NCBI GenBank assembly: GCA_050747525.1
Contig: JBOGOC010000102.1
Span: 35,135-99,134 of the forward strand
Source: JBOGOC01 sp050747525
Lineage (GTDB): Bacteria > Acidobacteriota > Polarisedimenticolia > JACPZX01 > DASXTC01
Direction of reading: 5' to 3'
DNA length: 64,000 bases
Positions within the stretch are counted from its first letter, which is position 1; each line of letters begins with the position of its first letter. Positions 22,517 through 31,076 of the stretch are shown piece after piece. The translations under genes were made by a program, and so were the position numbers. The notes below the pieces were generated by a model that saw only the letters and a program-made list of their open reading frames with translations, was not told where the DNA came from and ran no database searches.

Positions 22517-24634
22517 TCAGCTCGCCAAGGCGATGATCCGCTGGTAGCGGAGTGATCCCTCCAGGCGCGACAGGTCCGACTCGTTCTGCACCTGCGCGCG
22601 GCTGACCCCGAGCCGCACGGCGCGCTCCAGGGTGTCGAGCGCCTCGTCGTCGCGGCTCAGCTGGCAGAGGATCACGGCCTTGCGGAATACGATCTCGGCG
22701 TTGTCGGGCTGCGCCCGCTCGGCGCGCTCCACCTCGGCGAGTGGGTCGCACGTGTCGGTCCTGGCGCGGGCGCACCAGAGCGCCAAGATGGACCGGCCGT
22801 CCGCGTCGGATGGCGTGCGCTCGACCTCCACCCTGGCCAGCGAGACGGCCTGCCGGTAGGCTTCGAGCGATTCCTGTGTCCGCCCCATCATGCGCAGGGC
22901 GTCGCCGGCGTTCCCCCAGTGCTTGGATCGATCGGGCTCCAGGCGCGCGGCGTGCCGGTAGTTCTCCGCAGCGCCGCCGTAGTCCTTCAGGTAGTACAGG
23001 GCGGTCCCCAGGTTGCTGCGGTTGGTGCCGCGCTCCTCGAAATCGATCGACTTGCGGAAGGCGGCCGCGGCATCCTCGTATCGCTCCGTACGCAGCGCCG
23101 TGGTCCCCAGGCTGTTCCAGGCCATGGTGCTGTCGGGCTTCAGCTCGATGGCCCGCCGGTATTCCTGGGCGGCCGCGTCGTACTCGCCGGCGCGATCGAA
23201 GAAGCGCCCCAACGCCAGGTGGTGCCGGAAGCTGTCGGGCTTCAGGGTGATGGCGCGGCGCAGCGCCGCCAGCCCGTTGTGATAGTCGCCCAGCTCGCCC
23301 AGCACGCGTCCCAGGTTGGCCCAGGCGGCGTCCAGTCTCTCGTCGAGCCGAAGGGCCGCCTCCAGCTCTGTCTTGGCGGCGCGGTAGTCCCGCTCGGCGA
23401 TCGACACCGCGGCGCGGGCGTTGTGGGCGGCCGCCAGATTCCCGTCGAGGCGGAAGGCGCGCTCGATCGCCTGCATCGCCTCGTCGCGGGACGCCGTGTC
23501 GCGGTTCCATTCGTAGCGCTTGGCGTACGCCTCGCCAAGCGCCGCCCACAACAAGGGCGCGTCGGGGTCCTCGATGAGGCCGAGCCTGAACTTGGCGATG
23601 GCGTCGTCCAGGTGGCGCGCCGTCTCGGCCGTGTCGCGCAGGGCGAGCCCCGTCTCGAAGAAGGCCTGCGCGGGCGCGGGCTGCGTCAGGAAGGTGCGCG
23701 AGTCCTTGAAGGACAGGGCGTACGCGCCCCAGACCAGGACGGCCGCCGTGATGGCCGCGCCCCCGAGGATCCAGGCCCGGCGGGCGGTCCGCGCGGGGGA
23801 CCGGGCCGCGCGGGCGCGCGCGATGCGCTCGAGGGCCGCGGCAGCGCTGGGGCAGCGATTCTCGAGCCCTTCCGTGGTCAGGATCTCGATCAGCTCCTGC
23901 ACGGGGCGGCCGGCCGCGCGGCGGACTCCGGCGTCCGCGACGCCTGCCGGGGCCTGGCCGGTGGTCATCTCGCGCAGGATCAGCCCCAGCGCGTACAGGT
24001 CGGCGCGCGGGTCGAGCGGCTCATTGCGGCGCTGCTCCGGCGACATGTAGGGAAGCGTCCCCATGAGCCGGGTGTCCGCCTCGTAGCGCCCCTGCTCCAC
24101 GGCGATGCCGAAGTCCATCACGAAGACGGCCCCCCGCTCGTCGATCATGATGTTCTCGGGCTTCAGATCGCGATGCAGGATGCCGCGTCCGTGGGCGGCC
24201 TCGAGCGCGCGGGCCGCCTGCTCCGCGATGTCCAGGGCGCGATCCTCGTCCAGCACGTGCGCCTTGCGCAGGAGCTGGCGCAGCGTCTCGCCCGGGATCC
24301 ACTCCATGGACAGGAAGAGCAGCCCCGCGCTCTCGCCCAGGTCGTGCACGCGGCAGACGTTGGGATGGGTCACCAGGCGCGTGAGACGCACCTCGCGCCT
24401 GAACCGTTCGAGATACGCGGGGGACGCGGAGCGATCCGCCCGGATCAGCTTGAGGGCGATGTCCTGTCCCAGGGTGGTGTCGATGGCTTTGTACACCACG
24501 CCCATCCCGCCCTGGCCGGCCCGCTCGACGATGGTGAACCGTCCGGCGAAGACGTAGCCCGGCGGGAACTCGGGGCCGCCGCCCGGCTCGTGTGGGGCCC
24601 CGGGATCGGTTGTCGTGGGCGTGTACGGCGAGAT
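22517..24634 (-). CDS. Membrane Ser/Thr protein kinase with C-terminal TPRs; apparent ATC start
   Basis: A 705-aa protein. The PKN-type kinase domain covers about residues 30-270: Gly-loop GQGGMGVVYK, HRDLKPENIM, DFG in VFVMDFGIAV, and SPEQ in the activation segment. One membrane segment (AWILGGAAITAAVLVWG) follows, then about eight TPRs. The frame has no ATG, GTG, TTG or CTG between the preceding in-frame stop and Met44, which lies inside the Gly-loop, so starting at Met44 would destroy the kinase. The only sensible start is ATC at 24632-24634, directly after GAGGGGGGAACC. It is the last gene of a minus-strand unit with the BsuPI-like protein and the histidine kinase. Confidence 0.85.
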   Translation of the reverse strand: MSPYTPTTTDPGAPHEPGGGPEFPPGYVFAGRFTIVERAGQGGMGVVYKAIDTTLGQDIALKLIRADRSASPAYLERFRREVRLTRLVTHPNVCRVHDLGESAGLLFLSMEWIPGETLRQLLRKAHVLDEDRALDIAEQAARALEAAHGRGILHRDLKPENIMIDERGAVFVMDFGIAVEQGRYEADTRLMGTLPYMSPEQRRNEPLDPRADLYALGLILREMTTGQAPAGVADAGVRRAAGRPVQELIEILTTEGLENRCPSAAAALERIARARAARSPARTARRAWILGGAAITAAVLVWGAYALSFKDSRTFLTQPAPAQAFFETGLALRDTAETARHLDDAIAKFRLGLIEDPDAPLLWAALGEAYAKRYEWNRDTASRDEAMQAIERAFRLDGNLAAAHNARAAVSIAERDYRAAKTELEAALRLDERLDAAWANLGRVLGELGDYHNGLAALRRAITLKPDSFRHHLALGRFFDRAGEYDAAAQEYRRAIELKPDSTMAWNSLGTTALRTERYEDAAAAFRKSIDFEERGTNRSNLGTALYYLKDYGGAAENYRHAARLEPDRSKHWGNAGDALRMMGRTQESLEAYRQAVSLARVEVERTPSDADGRSILALWCARARTDTCDPLAEVERAERAQPDNAEIVFRKAVILCQLSRDDEALDTLERAVRLGVSRAQVQNESDLSRLEGSLRYQRIIALAS

Positions 24635-24667
24635 GGTTCCCCCCTCAGCGTAAGGGCGAGAATACCA

Positions 24668-25084
24668 TCACTCGATCGTAAAGGTCGCGGCGGCTGAGGG
24701 CGTGGGCTCGCGGGCGGTCAGCATCCCCGTCACCCGGCAGGCGCCGGCCGGGAGCGTTCCGAGGAAGCGCTCGGTGAAGACCCGTGACTCCTTGGGCGCG
24801 AACGTCTCCTTCCCCAGCACCTGCAGGAACATCCTCTCCTGGGCCCAGCTCCAGAGCTGGAGCCCCGTGGCGCTGTGGATCTGGAAGTCGTAGCGCTGAG
24901 AGTTGTTGAAGTGCAGGTCGACCGGGATGTCGGCCGTGTTGGTCACCGTCAGGCGAAGCTCGATGGGCTCGCCCGAGCGGTAGGACGCCCGGTCGGTGGC
25001 CAGGCTGACCGTCAGGGGCGGCTGGTCCGCGCCCGAAGCGGCGGCCATGAGCAGGAGCACCGGCAGCAGAAGCAGCATGTCCAT
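24668..25084 (-). CDS. Secreted BsuPI-like (intracellular proteinase inhibitor) domain protein
   Basis: A 138-aa protein: signal peptide (MDMLLLLPVLLLMAAASG), then one immunoglobulin-like BsuPI domain. The domain pattern is visible as GEPIELRLTVTNTADIPVDL, FNNSQRYDFQIH, LQLWSWAQERMF and LPAGACRVTGML. BsuPI was described as an inhibitor of a Bacillus protease, but many homologues are simply exported beta-sandwiches, so inhibition is not proven. Its ATG begins immediately after the stop codon of the histidine kinase, indicating coupled expression. Confidence 0.75.
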   Translation of the reverse strand: MDMLLLLPVLLLMAAASGADQPPLTVSLATDRASYRSGEPIELRLTVTNTADIPVDLHFNNSQRYDFQIHSATGLQLWSWAQERMFLQVLGKETFAPKESRVFTERFLGTLPAGACRVTGMLTAREPTPSAAATFTIE

Positions 25085-27157
25085 CTACCCGGCGATGAGA
25101 GTGGCCAGGCTCTGCGGGTCCACAGGCTTGGTCAGGTGATGATCGAAGCCGGCTTCGTACGCGCGCTGCCGGTCCTCCGCCTGCCCGTACCCGGTCAGGG
25201 CGATGAGCGCGACCGTGTGCTGACCCATCGTCTTGCGCAGGCGGCGCGCCACTTCGTATCCGTCCATGCCGGGCAGGCCGATGTCCAGGAGGACCACCTC
25301 GGGGTGCTCGCGGACGACCGCATCCAGCGCCGAAGGGCCGTCGTAGGCCACCTGCACGTCGTGTCCCAGGAGCGAGAGCAGCGAGGCCAGACTGTCCGCC
25401 GCATCCAGGTTGTCGTCCACGACGAGCACGCGCCGCGGGTGGCTCGTGGATGTGAGCTGATCGACTTCCTGGTGGATCTGCCGGCGCGGGGCCTGCGAGA
25501 TCGGAAGCCGGACGATGAACTCGCTGCCGCGCCCCACCCCGTCGCTGCGGGCTTCCACGGCCCCGCCGTGCATCTGCACGATCCGGCGGACCAGGGTGAG
25601 CCCGATCCCGAGCCCCCCTTCGGTGCGGGCCAAGGTGATCCCCGACTGGGTGAAGAGATCGAAGACACGCTCCAGCATCTCGGGCTCGATGCCGATCCCC
25701 GTGTCCTTGACGCGCACGACTGCCCCGGCATCCGTTCTTTCCACGCGCACCGAGATCCGCCCGCCCTCTTCGGTGTACTTGGCGGCGTTCAGCAGAAGGT
25801 TGCCGAAGGCCTGGGACAGACGGACCATGTCGCCCTCGAGCGTCACGGCCTGGTCCGGAAGATGCACCTCGAGCCGATGTCCACGCGCTGCGATGACCGG
25901 CTCCGCGGTCTCCACCGCGCGCCGGATCGCCTCGCTGACGTCGAGCCTCTCCGTGTGCAGCTCGATGCGATTCTGGACGATCCGCGAGACATCCAGCAGG
26001 TCGTTCACCAGCCGCACCATCTGATCGACCTGCCGGCCGATCAGGCGGGTGGCCCCCGCCACTTCTTCCTGGCTGAGGTTACGGGCATCCAGCAGGTACA
26101 GCGCGTTGCGTATGGGCGCCAGGGGATTGCGCAGCTCGTGGCTGAGCATGGCCAGGAAGGTGTTCTTCTGGGTGTCGGCCTGGTTCAGCTCGAGCATCCG
26201 CCGGCGCAGCTCCTCGGTGAGCCTGGCGCGCTCCGCGACTTCGGTCTTGAGCGAGTCGGCCAGCAGGGTCAGCTCACGGGTGCGCTCCTCGACCCGCCGC
26301 TCCAGGTTCTGGTTGCTCTCCCGGATGGCCTCATCGGCCTTGCGGCGATCCGTGAGGTCGCGCGTCAGCTTCGAGAACCCCTGCAGCTCGCCGGCCTTGT
26401 CGAAGATGGCCGTGATGATGACGTTGCCCCAGAAGGTCGTGCCGTCCTTGCGGACCCGCAGGCCCTCGTCCTCGAAGCGCCCGACGTTCCTGGCCACCTG
26501 CAGCTCGTGCTGGGGCCATCCCTTCTGCACGGCCTCCTGCGTGTAGAAGACCGAGAAATGCCTGCCGATGATCTCGTTGGCCTTGTACCCCTTGATGCGC
26601 TCGGCTCCGACGTTCCACGTCCTGACGTGCCCCTGCGGATCCAGCATGAACATGGCGTAGTCCCGGGCCCCTTCCACCATGAGCCGGAAGCGCTCCTCGC
26701 TGCGGCGCAGAGCTTCCTCGGCCTGCTTGCGGTCGGTGAGATCCCGGATGATCAGGACGAAGCCCTGCACGCCCGTCTTGCCGTCCTTGATGGGCGTGAG
26801 CACCACGTTGGCCCAGTACGTCGAGCCGTCCTTGCGGAGACGCCAGCCATCCGTCTCGAACCGGCCCGACGCGGCCGCGATCTTCAGCTCGTCGTCGGGC
26901 GAGCCGCGGCTCACCGCATCCTCGGGATAGATGAGGGAGATGTGGCGCCCCTGCACTTCGTTCTGGCGGAACCCTTCGATGCGCTCCGCTCCGGCGTTCC
27001 AACTGGTGACGCGCCCCTCGGGATCCAGCAGGCAGATGGCGTAGTCGTGAATGCCGGCCACCACGTGCTCGAAGGTCAGCCGGGTGTCCTGAGGATCGGA
27101 TGCGCCTGCTTGACGAGGATCGGGTGGCGTGGAACGACGGCTGCGGCGGAACGGCAT
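25085..27157 (-). CDS. Hybrid sensor histidine kinase: PAS-PAS-HisKA-HATPase-receiver
   Basis: A 690-aa cytoplasmic protein from ATG 27157 (AAGAGG upstream). Two PAS domains have near-identical openings (DYAICLLDPEGRVTSWN and DYAMFMLDPQGHVRTWN). A coiled region is followed by the H-box MLSHELRNPLAPIRN, an HATPase with DTGIGI and GLGIGLTLVRRIVQMHGG, and a receiver domain with acceptor Asp in VVLLDIGLPGMDGYE. There is no membrane segment, so it senses an intracellular signal such as redox state or a ligand. The lack of a separate DNA-binding regulator suggests output through phosphorelay or the downstream Ser/Thr kinase (inference). Confidence 0.92.
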   Translation of the reverse strand: MPFRRSRRSTPPDPRQAGASDPQDTRLTFEHVVAGIHDYAICLLDPEGRVTSWNAGAERIEGFRQNEVQGRHISLIYPEDAVSRGSPDDELKIAAASGRFETDGWRLRKDGSTYWANVVLTPIKDGKTGVQGFVLIIRDLTDRKQAEEALRRSEERFRLMVEGARDYAMFMLDPQGHVRTWNVGAERIKGYKANEIIGRHFSVFYTQEAVQKGWPQHELQVARNVGRFEDEGLRVRKDGTTFWGNVIITAIFDKAGELQGFSKLTRDLTDRRKADEAIRESNQNLERRVEERTRELTLLADSLKTEVAERARLTEELRRRMLELNQADTQKNTFLAMLSHELRNPLAPIRNALYLLDARNLSQEEVAGATRLIGRQVDQMVRLVNDLLDVSRIVQNRIELHTERLDVSEAIRRAVETAEPVIAARGHRLEVHLPDQAVTLEGDMVRLSQAFGNLLLNAAKYTEEGGRISVRVERTDAGAVVRVKDTGIGIEPEMLERVFDLFTQSGITLARTEGGLGIGLTLVRRIVQMHGGAVEARSDGVGRGSEFIVRLPISQAPRRQIHQEVDQLTSTSHPRRVLVVDDNLDAADSLASLLSLLGHDVQVAYDGPSALDAVVREHPEVVLLDIGLPGMDGYEVARRLRKTMGQHTVALIALTGYGQAEDRQRAYEAGFDHHLTKPVDPQSLATLIAG

Positions 27158-27216
27158 GTCTTCGTGTGCCTCTTTGCGAAGGGTCGAGTGTAGCACCTCA
27201 TTGGCGAAGGAACATA

Positions 27217-27258
27217 ATCAGGATTTCAACGGAAACTCATGTCCGGTGAAACCCTGAT
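27217..27258 (-). terminator. 17-bp inverted repeat between DUF1269 and histidine kinase genes
   Basis: Arms 27217-27233 and 27242-27258 pair at 15 of 17 positions around an eight-base loop. It lies 25 bases after the stop of the DUF1269 gene in the transcription direction and about 60 bases before the kinase start. It may be a terminator with weak T-rich sequence behind it, or an operator for the kinase operon. Confidence 0.5.
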
Positions 27259-27282
27259 CGTGTCCGAAGGTCCGGCCCCGTC

Positions 27283-27816
27283 CTACGCGTGGACGGCGTC
27301 GATCTCTCTCTTGAGTGCGTCGGTGTCGGCCTGGAGGCGAGCCTTGGCCCGTTTCTTGGTCCGCGTGATGGCCTTGTCCACCTTGGCCTCGACGTCGGCC
27401 GCCGCCACCACCAGGAGCCCACTGGTCCCCCTGTCGAGCAGCTCTCCCAGATCCTTCAGGTCGGTCCGCCTCATGCCTCCCGCCACGTGCCCGGCGAGGG
27501 CACCGGCCCCGGCTCCGATGGCCCCACCACCGATGAGCCCGGCTGCCATGCCCAGGCCGACGGCCGGGAACAGGGCCACCGCCGCTCCGACCGCCAGGCC
27601 GGTGAGCAGTCCCACGGCGCCGCCCTTGCGGGTTGGCTCCTCCACGCGCTTCACGAGGTAGACCTTTCCATCGTCCCGGCGCGTGAGCACCGCTGCGTCA
27701 TACGTATCGATGATCCCGAGGTCGGTGTAGAGCTTGCGGACGGCCTCGAAGTCGGCGAGGGCGTCCTCCTCGTTTTCGTACTGGTTGGCGAGCACGACGA
27801 ATGTGTCCAGACTCAT
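27283..27816 (-). CDS. DUF1269-family protein
   Basis: A 177-aa protein. ATG 27814-27816 has AAAGGA seven bases upstream; the ten-residue upstream extension is not needed. The N-terminal 65 residues are soluble (LYTDLGIIDTYDAAVLTRRD). A Gly/Ala-rich hydrophobic hairpin then spans about 70-115 (GAVGLLTGLAVGAAVAL, GLIGGGAIGAGAGALAG), and a charged C-terminal helix with EAKVDKAITR ends the protein. This is the DUF1269 layout, found in stress-related bacterial proteins of unknown function. Confidence 0.82.
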   Translation of the reverse strand: MSLDTFVVLANQYENEEDALADFEAVRKLYTDLGIIDTYDAAVLTRRDDGKVYLVKRVEEPTRKGGAVGLLTGLAVGAAVALFPAVGLGMAAGLIGGGAIGAGAGALAGHVAGGMRRTDLKDLGELLDRGTSGLLVVAAADVEAKVDKAITRTKKRAKARLQADTDALKREIDAVHA

Positions 27817-28015
27817 TTTCGTTCCTTTCGGTTCGACCGATCTCAATCAGGGCGGGGAGGATTCGTTCCTTCTTTATCCTAATCCTAAGCAGCCTGCCGG
27901 AAGGCCGACAAGGCACGGGGCCTTCACCTGCACGAACGACTCCGTTGACGTGTAGAACGCTCCTCGCCGTGCTCGCCCGTAGCAGGGGATAGATCAATAT
28001 GTTCGGCCGGGGCTA

Positions 28016-28044
28016 TTGTCGTTCTTGCCGGGTGGGCGTATGAT
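28016..28044 (+). promoter_or_regulatory. Sigma70-type promoter for the 28065 gene
   Basis: TTGTCG at 28016-28021 and TATGAT at 28039-28044 with a 17-base spacer. The start site would be near 28051, leaving a very short leader of about 14 bases that contains AGAGGGGG next to the ATG. Confidence 0.55.
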
Positions 28045-28064
28045 GAGTGTTGCATCAGAGGGGG

Positions 28065-30842
28065 ATGATGCCTGTGATCCCGTCCTGTTTCGGTCTCCTC
28101 ACCGCGCTTTTGGTCCTCGGCGCCGCCCCGGCGCGAGAGAGGTCGCTCACATTCGAGCAGCGTGTCGAAGCGCAGCTCGCCATCGAGCGCATCTATTACT
28201 CCCACCAGGAGCAGGCCAGCCTCCCCTTCGACGAGGCCGTGCCGCGCGAGCTGGCGGAGAGGAAGGTGCGCACGTATCTGCAGCAGTCCGCGGCGCTGCG
28301 CGCAGCAGGAGAGGCGCTCGGCGTGGAGGATCTGGAGGCCGAGGCGGCGAGGATGGCGCGCGAGACCAGCATGCCCGAGCGGCTGCGGGAGCTGCACGAC
28401 GCCCTGGGTGACGACCCGGTGTTGATCCTGGAGTGCCTCGTGCGCCCTGTGCTGGCGCAGCGGCGCGCCGGGGAACGGCTCGCGCCGGGGATCTGGGACG
28501 CGGAGCGGGCTCCCGACGGGCCACGGCTCGATGCGCTCGACGTCGGACCGGTCGTCACGGCGGGCATGCAGCTCGTGGTGCCGGCTCCGGACGAATCGTC
28601 CGAGGCGGCCTCCCTCTCGAGCGGCTGTGACGGGGGCTGGGACAACGGCATCCTGGACGACTTCCCGGACGTGACCCCCTCGCCCGAGCCGCAGGCCCGG
28701 AGCGGGCACTCGACGGTCTGGACCGGCAACCTGATGATCGTGTGGGGCGGAACCGCGGCGAGCTCCGGATTCCGATACGACCCGGTCCTCGATGTCATCA
28801 CCGCGATTTCCACGACGGGCGCGCCGGCGCTCTCGGGGCACAAGGCTGCCTGGACGGGGTCGGTCATGATCGTGACCAACGGCGCCGTGGGCGGCCGGTA
28901 CGATCCCACCGCCGATTCCTGGTCGCCGATCTCTTCGGGCGGCGGGACCTTCGCCGCCGCTTCTTCGAGCGTGTGGACGGGCACCGAGCTGATCGTCTGG
29001 GGCGGCCAGGGCCAGGCTCAGTGCAGCCCAGGCAGGCCGGGTACCTGCAGCTTCTACACCAACGAAGGCCGCCGATACAATCCGGCCACCGACACATGGC
29101 AGGCGACCACGACGGTTGGAGCGTTGCCGCCGCGGGGATCCCATGGAGCGGTCTGGACGGGGACCCACATGGTTGTGTGGGGAGGGCGCGCCTGCCCCAG
29201 CGGCTTGTTCTCGTGCAACGATCTGGGCGGGACGGCCTTCCTCGGACAGGGCCTTGTCTACGATCCGGTCCAGGACTCCTGGAGCGCGTTCGAGGGCAGC
29301 GGTCATCCTACCGGACGCCAGTCTCACGCCATGGTCTGGACCGGCAGCGAGATACTGATCTGGGGAGGACTCGGCTTCTCTGGCTTTGTGGGGGACGGCG
29401 GCCGCTTCAGTTTTTCGACGAACTCATGGTCGCCCATGAATGTCGCGGGGGCGCCGTCCCCGCGCATCGGCCCCTCCAGGGCCTGGACCGGCGCGGAGAT
29501 GCTGGTGTGGGGAGGTGGTGCAGGGGGATCCACCTTCCTCTGGACGGGTGCTCTCTACCACCCCTCTACCGACTCCTGGCGGCCGATGACGGCGGTGGGA
29601 GCGCCGCCGACGCGGGGGATCGGCAGCAGCGTCTGGACCGGCTCCAGCTTCATGTTCTGGAGCGGGTTGGGTGCGAGTGGCGCGCCGGCGCCGCGCTCGG
29701 GAGGCCGCTACTTTCCTCCCCAGGTCGATGGTGACGGAGACGGTCTGTCCGAGTGCGCCAACGATTGCGACGACACCAACGCCGCGGTCTACCCGGGCGC
29801 TCCGCAGATCTGCGACGGCCTCAACAACGACTGCGAGGATCCGGGCTGGCCGTCCGTGCCATCCGTCGAGGCTGACCAGGATGCCGACGGCGTGATGATC
29901 TGCGCCGGGGACTGCGACGATGCTCAGGCCACCGTCTATCCCGGCGCTCCCCATCTGTGCGACGGCGTGAACAACGACTGCAGCCATCCCGCCTGGCCCG
30001 CGCTGGGAGGCACCGAGTCGGACCTCGACTTCGATTCGTTCCGGGTGTGCGACGGCGACTGTGACGACGCGAATCCGGCCGTGCGTCCGGGCGGCGCCCA
30101 GATCTGCGACGGCGTGAACAACGACTGCGCCAGCCCGGGGTGGCCTTCCCTACAGGGGACGAATGAAGCCGACGCGGATCAGGACGGCTACAGCCTCTGC
30201 TCGGGTGACTGTGACCTCTCCAACGGATCCGTCTATCCTGGAGCCCCTCAACTGTGCGACGGTGTGAACAACGACTGCAACCATCCCGCCTGGCCTGCGC
30301 TGGGAGGGACCGAGTCGGATGCCGATCAGGATGGGCATCGGGTCTGCGACGGAGACTGCGACGACAACAATCCCGCGGTGGACATCGGCATTCCCCAGGT
30401 CTGCGACGGGCTGAACAACGACTGCAATCATCCTGCGTGGCCCGCGCTGACGGGGACCAATGAGGCGGACGACGACGGCGACGGCTTCTCCGAGTGCGCG
30501 CTCGACTGCAACGACGAGGATCCCGGGATGTGGCAGCCGGCCGGCGAGGCACTCGATCTGCGACTGACTGGGGACACCGGGTTCGTCTGGTCGCCGCCGG
30601 CGCAGCCAGGAGCGGTCATCCTCCAGTACGACTTGATCAGAGTCCTGGACGAACGGGGGCACTTCGTGCCGCTGGGCCAGTGCGTGGCATCGGACGTGAC
30701 CGGCACATCGGCCACCGACGCCGAGCCGCCCTACATCGGCGGCATCTTCTATTACCTGGTGCGTGCGCAGAACCCGTGCGGAGCGGGACCGGCCGGCTTC
30801 AGCTCGGCGGGTGCGGAGACGGCGGCCCCGAGCTGTCCCTGA
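28065..30842 (+). CDS. Secreted kelch-like propeller protein with MopE-type Asp-rich repeats
   Basis: A 925-aa exported protein (signal peptide MMPVIPSCFGLLTALLVLG). Residues about 25-130 form a helical region resembling the N-domain of SurA-like chaperones. About 200-560 hold repeats of WTG..M(I/L)VWGG and YDP..DSW, the kelch/galactose-oxidase-like propeller pattern. About 560-830 hold six to seven repeats of the MopE type (DGDGLSECANDCDD, VYPGAPQICDGLNNDC), which bind Ca2+ or other metals in known relatives. The last 90 residues form a module shared with the 1119-aa protein at 43782 (YDLIRV, GIFYYLVRAQNPCG, ending SCP). Probably surface-located; function unknown. Confidence 0.85.
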   Translation: MMPVIPSCFGLLTALLVLGAAPARERSLTFEQRVEAQLAIERIYYSHQEQASLPFDEAVPRELAERKVRTYLQQSAALRAAGEALGVEDLEAEAARMARETSMPERLRELHDALGDDPVLILECLVRPVLAQRRAGERLAPGIWDAERAPDGPRLDALDVGPVVTAGMQLVVPAPDESSEAASLSSGCDGGWDNGILDDFPDVTPSPEPQARSGHSTVWTGNLMIVWGGTAASSGFRYDPVLDVITAISTTGAPALSGHKAAWTGSVMIVTNGAVGGRYDPTADSWSPISSGGGTFAAASSSVWTGTELIVWGGQGQAQCSPGRPGTCSFYTNEGRRYNPATDTWQATTTVGALPPRGSHGAVWTGTHMVVWGGRACPSGLFSCNDLGGTAFLGQGLVYDPVQDSWSAFEGSGHPTGRQSHAMVWTGSEILIWGGLGFSGFVGDGGRFSFSTNSWSPMNVAGAPSPRIGPSRAWTGAEMLVWGGGAGGSTFLWTGALYHPSTDSWRPMTAVGAPPTRGIGSSVWTGSSFMFWSGLGASGAPAPRSGGRYFPPQVDGDGDGLSECANDCDDTNAAVYPGAPQICDGLNNDCEDPGWPSVPSVEADQDADGVMICAGDCDDAQATVYPGAPHLCDGVNNDCSHPAWPALGGTESDLDFDSFRVCDGDCDDANPAVRPGGAQICDGVNNDCASPGWPSLQGTNEADADQDGYSLCSGDCDLSNGSVYPGAPQLCDGVNNDCNHPAWPALGGTESDADQDGHRVCDGDCDDNNPAVDIGIPQVCDGLNNDCNHPAWPALTGTNEADDDGDGFSECALDCNDEDPGMWQPAGEALDLRLTGDTGFVWSPPAQPGAVILQYDLIRVLDERGHFVPLGQCVASDVTGTSATDAEPPYIGGIFYYLVRAQNPCGAGPAGFSSAGAETAAPSCP

Positions 30843-30894
30843 ACGCCGCCCCTGCGCCTGCAAGTCCGCCCCCGTATAGTAGGATTCCGTCCTC

Positions 30895-30970
<76 letters not shown>

Positions 30971-31076
30971 TAAAAGGCTCCATGACCGCCGACCGATGAT
31001 AGACTGAGCCTTCGCGGCCACCTCCTCAGCTCCCTCAGGCGCGCCAGGGCCGCCCTCGCACCGCGAGGTATGGTCC

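Noticed and set aside
22505..22518. Palindrome GAGCGGGTCCGCTC between two convergent genes as a terminator
   Set aside because: The two arms leave almost no loop and the stem would be at most five pairs, too weak to call.
29730..30530. Tandem repeats that might be a CRISPR or DNA-level repeat array
   Set aside because: Repeat units are irregular in length and keep the reading frame; they encode MopE-type Asp/Cys motifs. No CRISPR array or cas gene was seen anywhere in the window.
31000..31005. TAGACT as a promoter of the CHAT gene
   Set aside because: The box recurs before tRNA genes with or without a -35; here no -35-like sequence stands at the right distance, so I did not annotate it.
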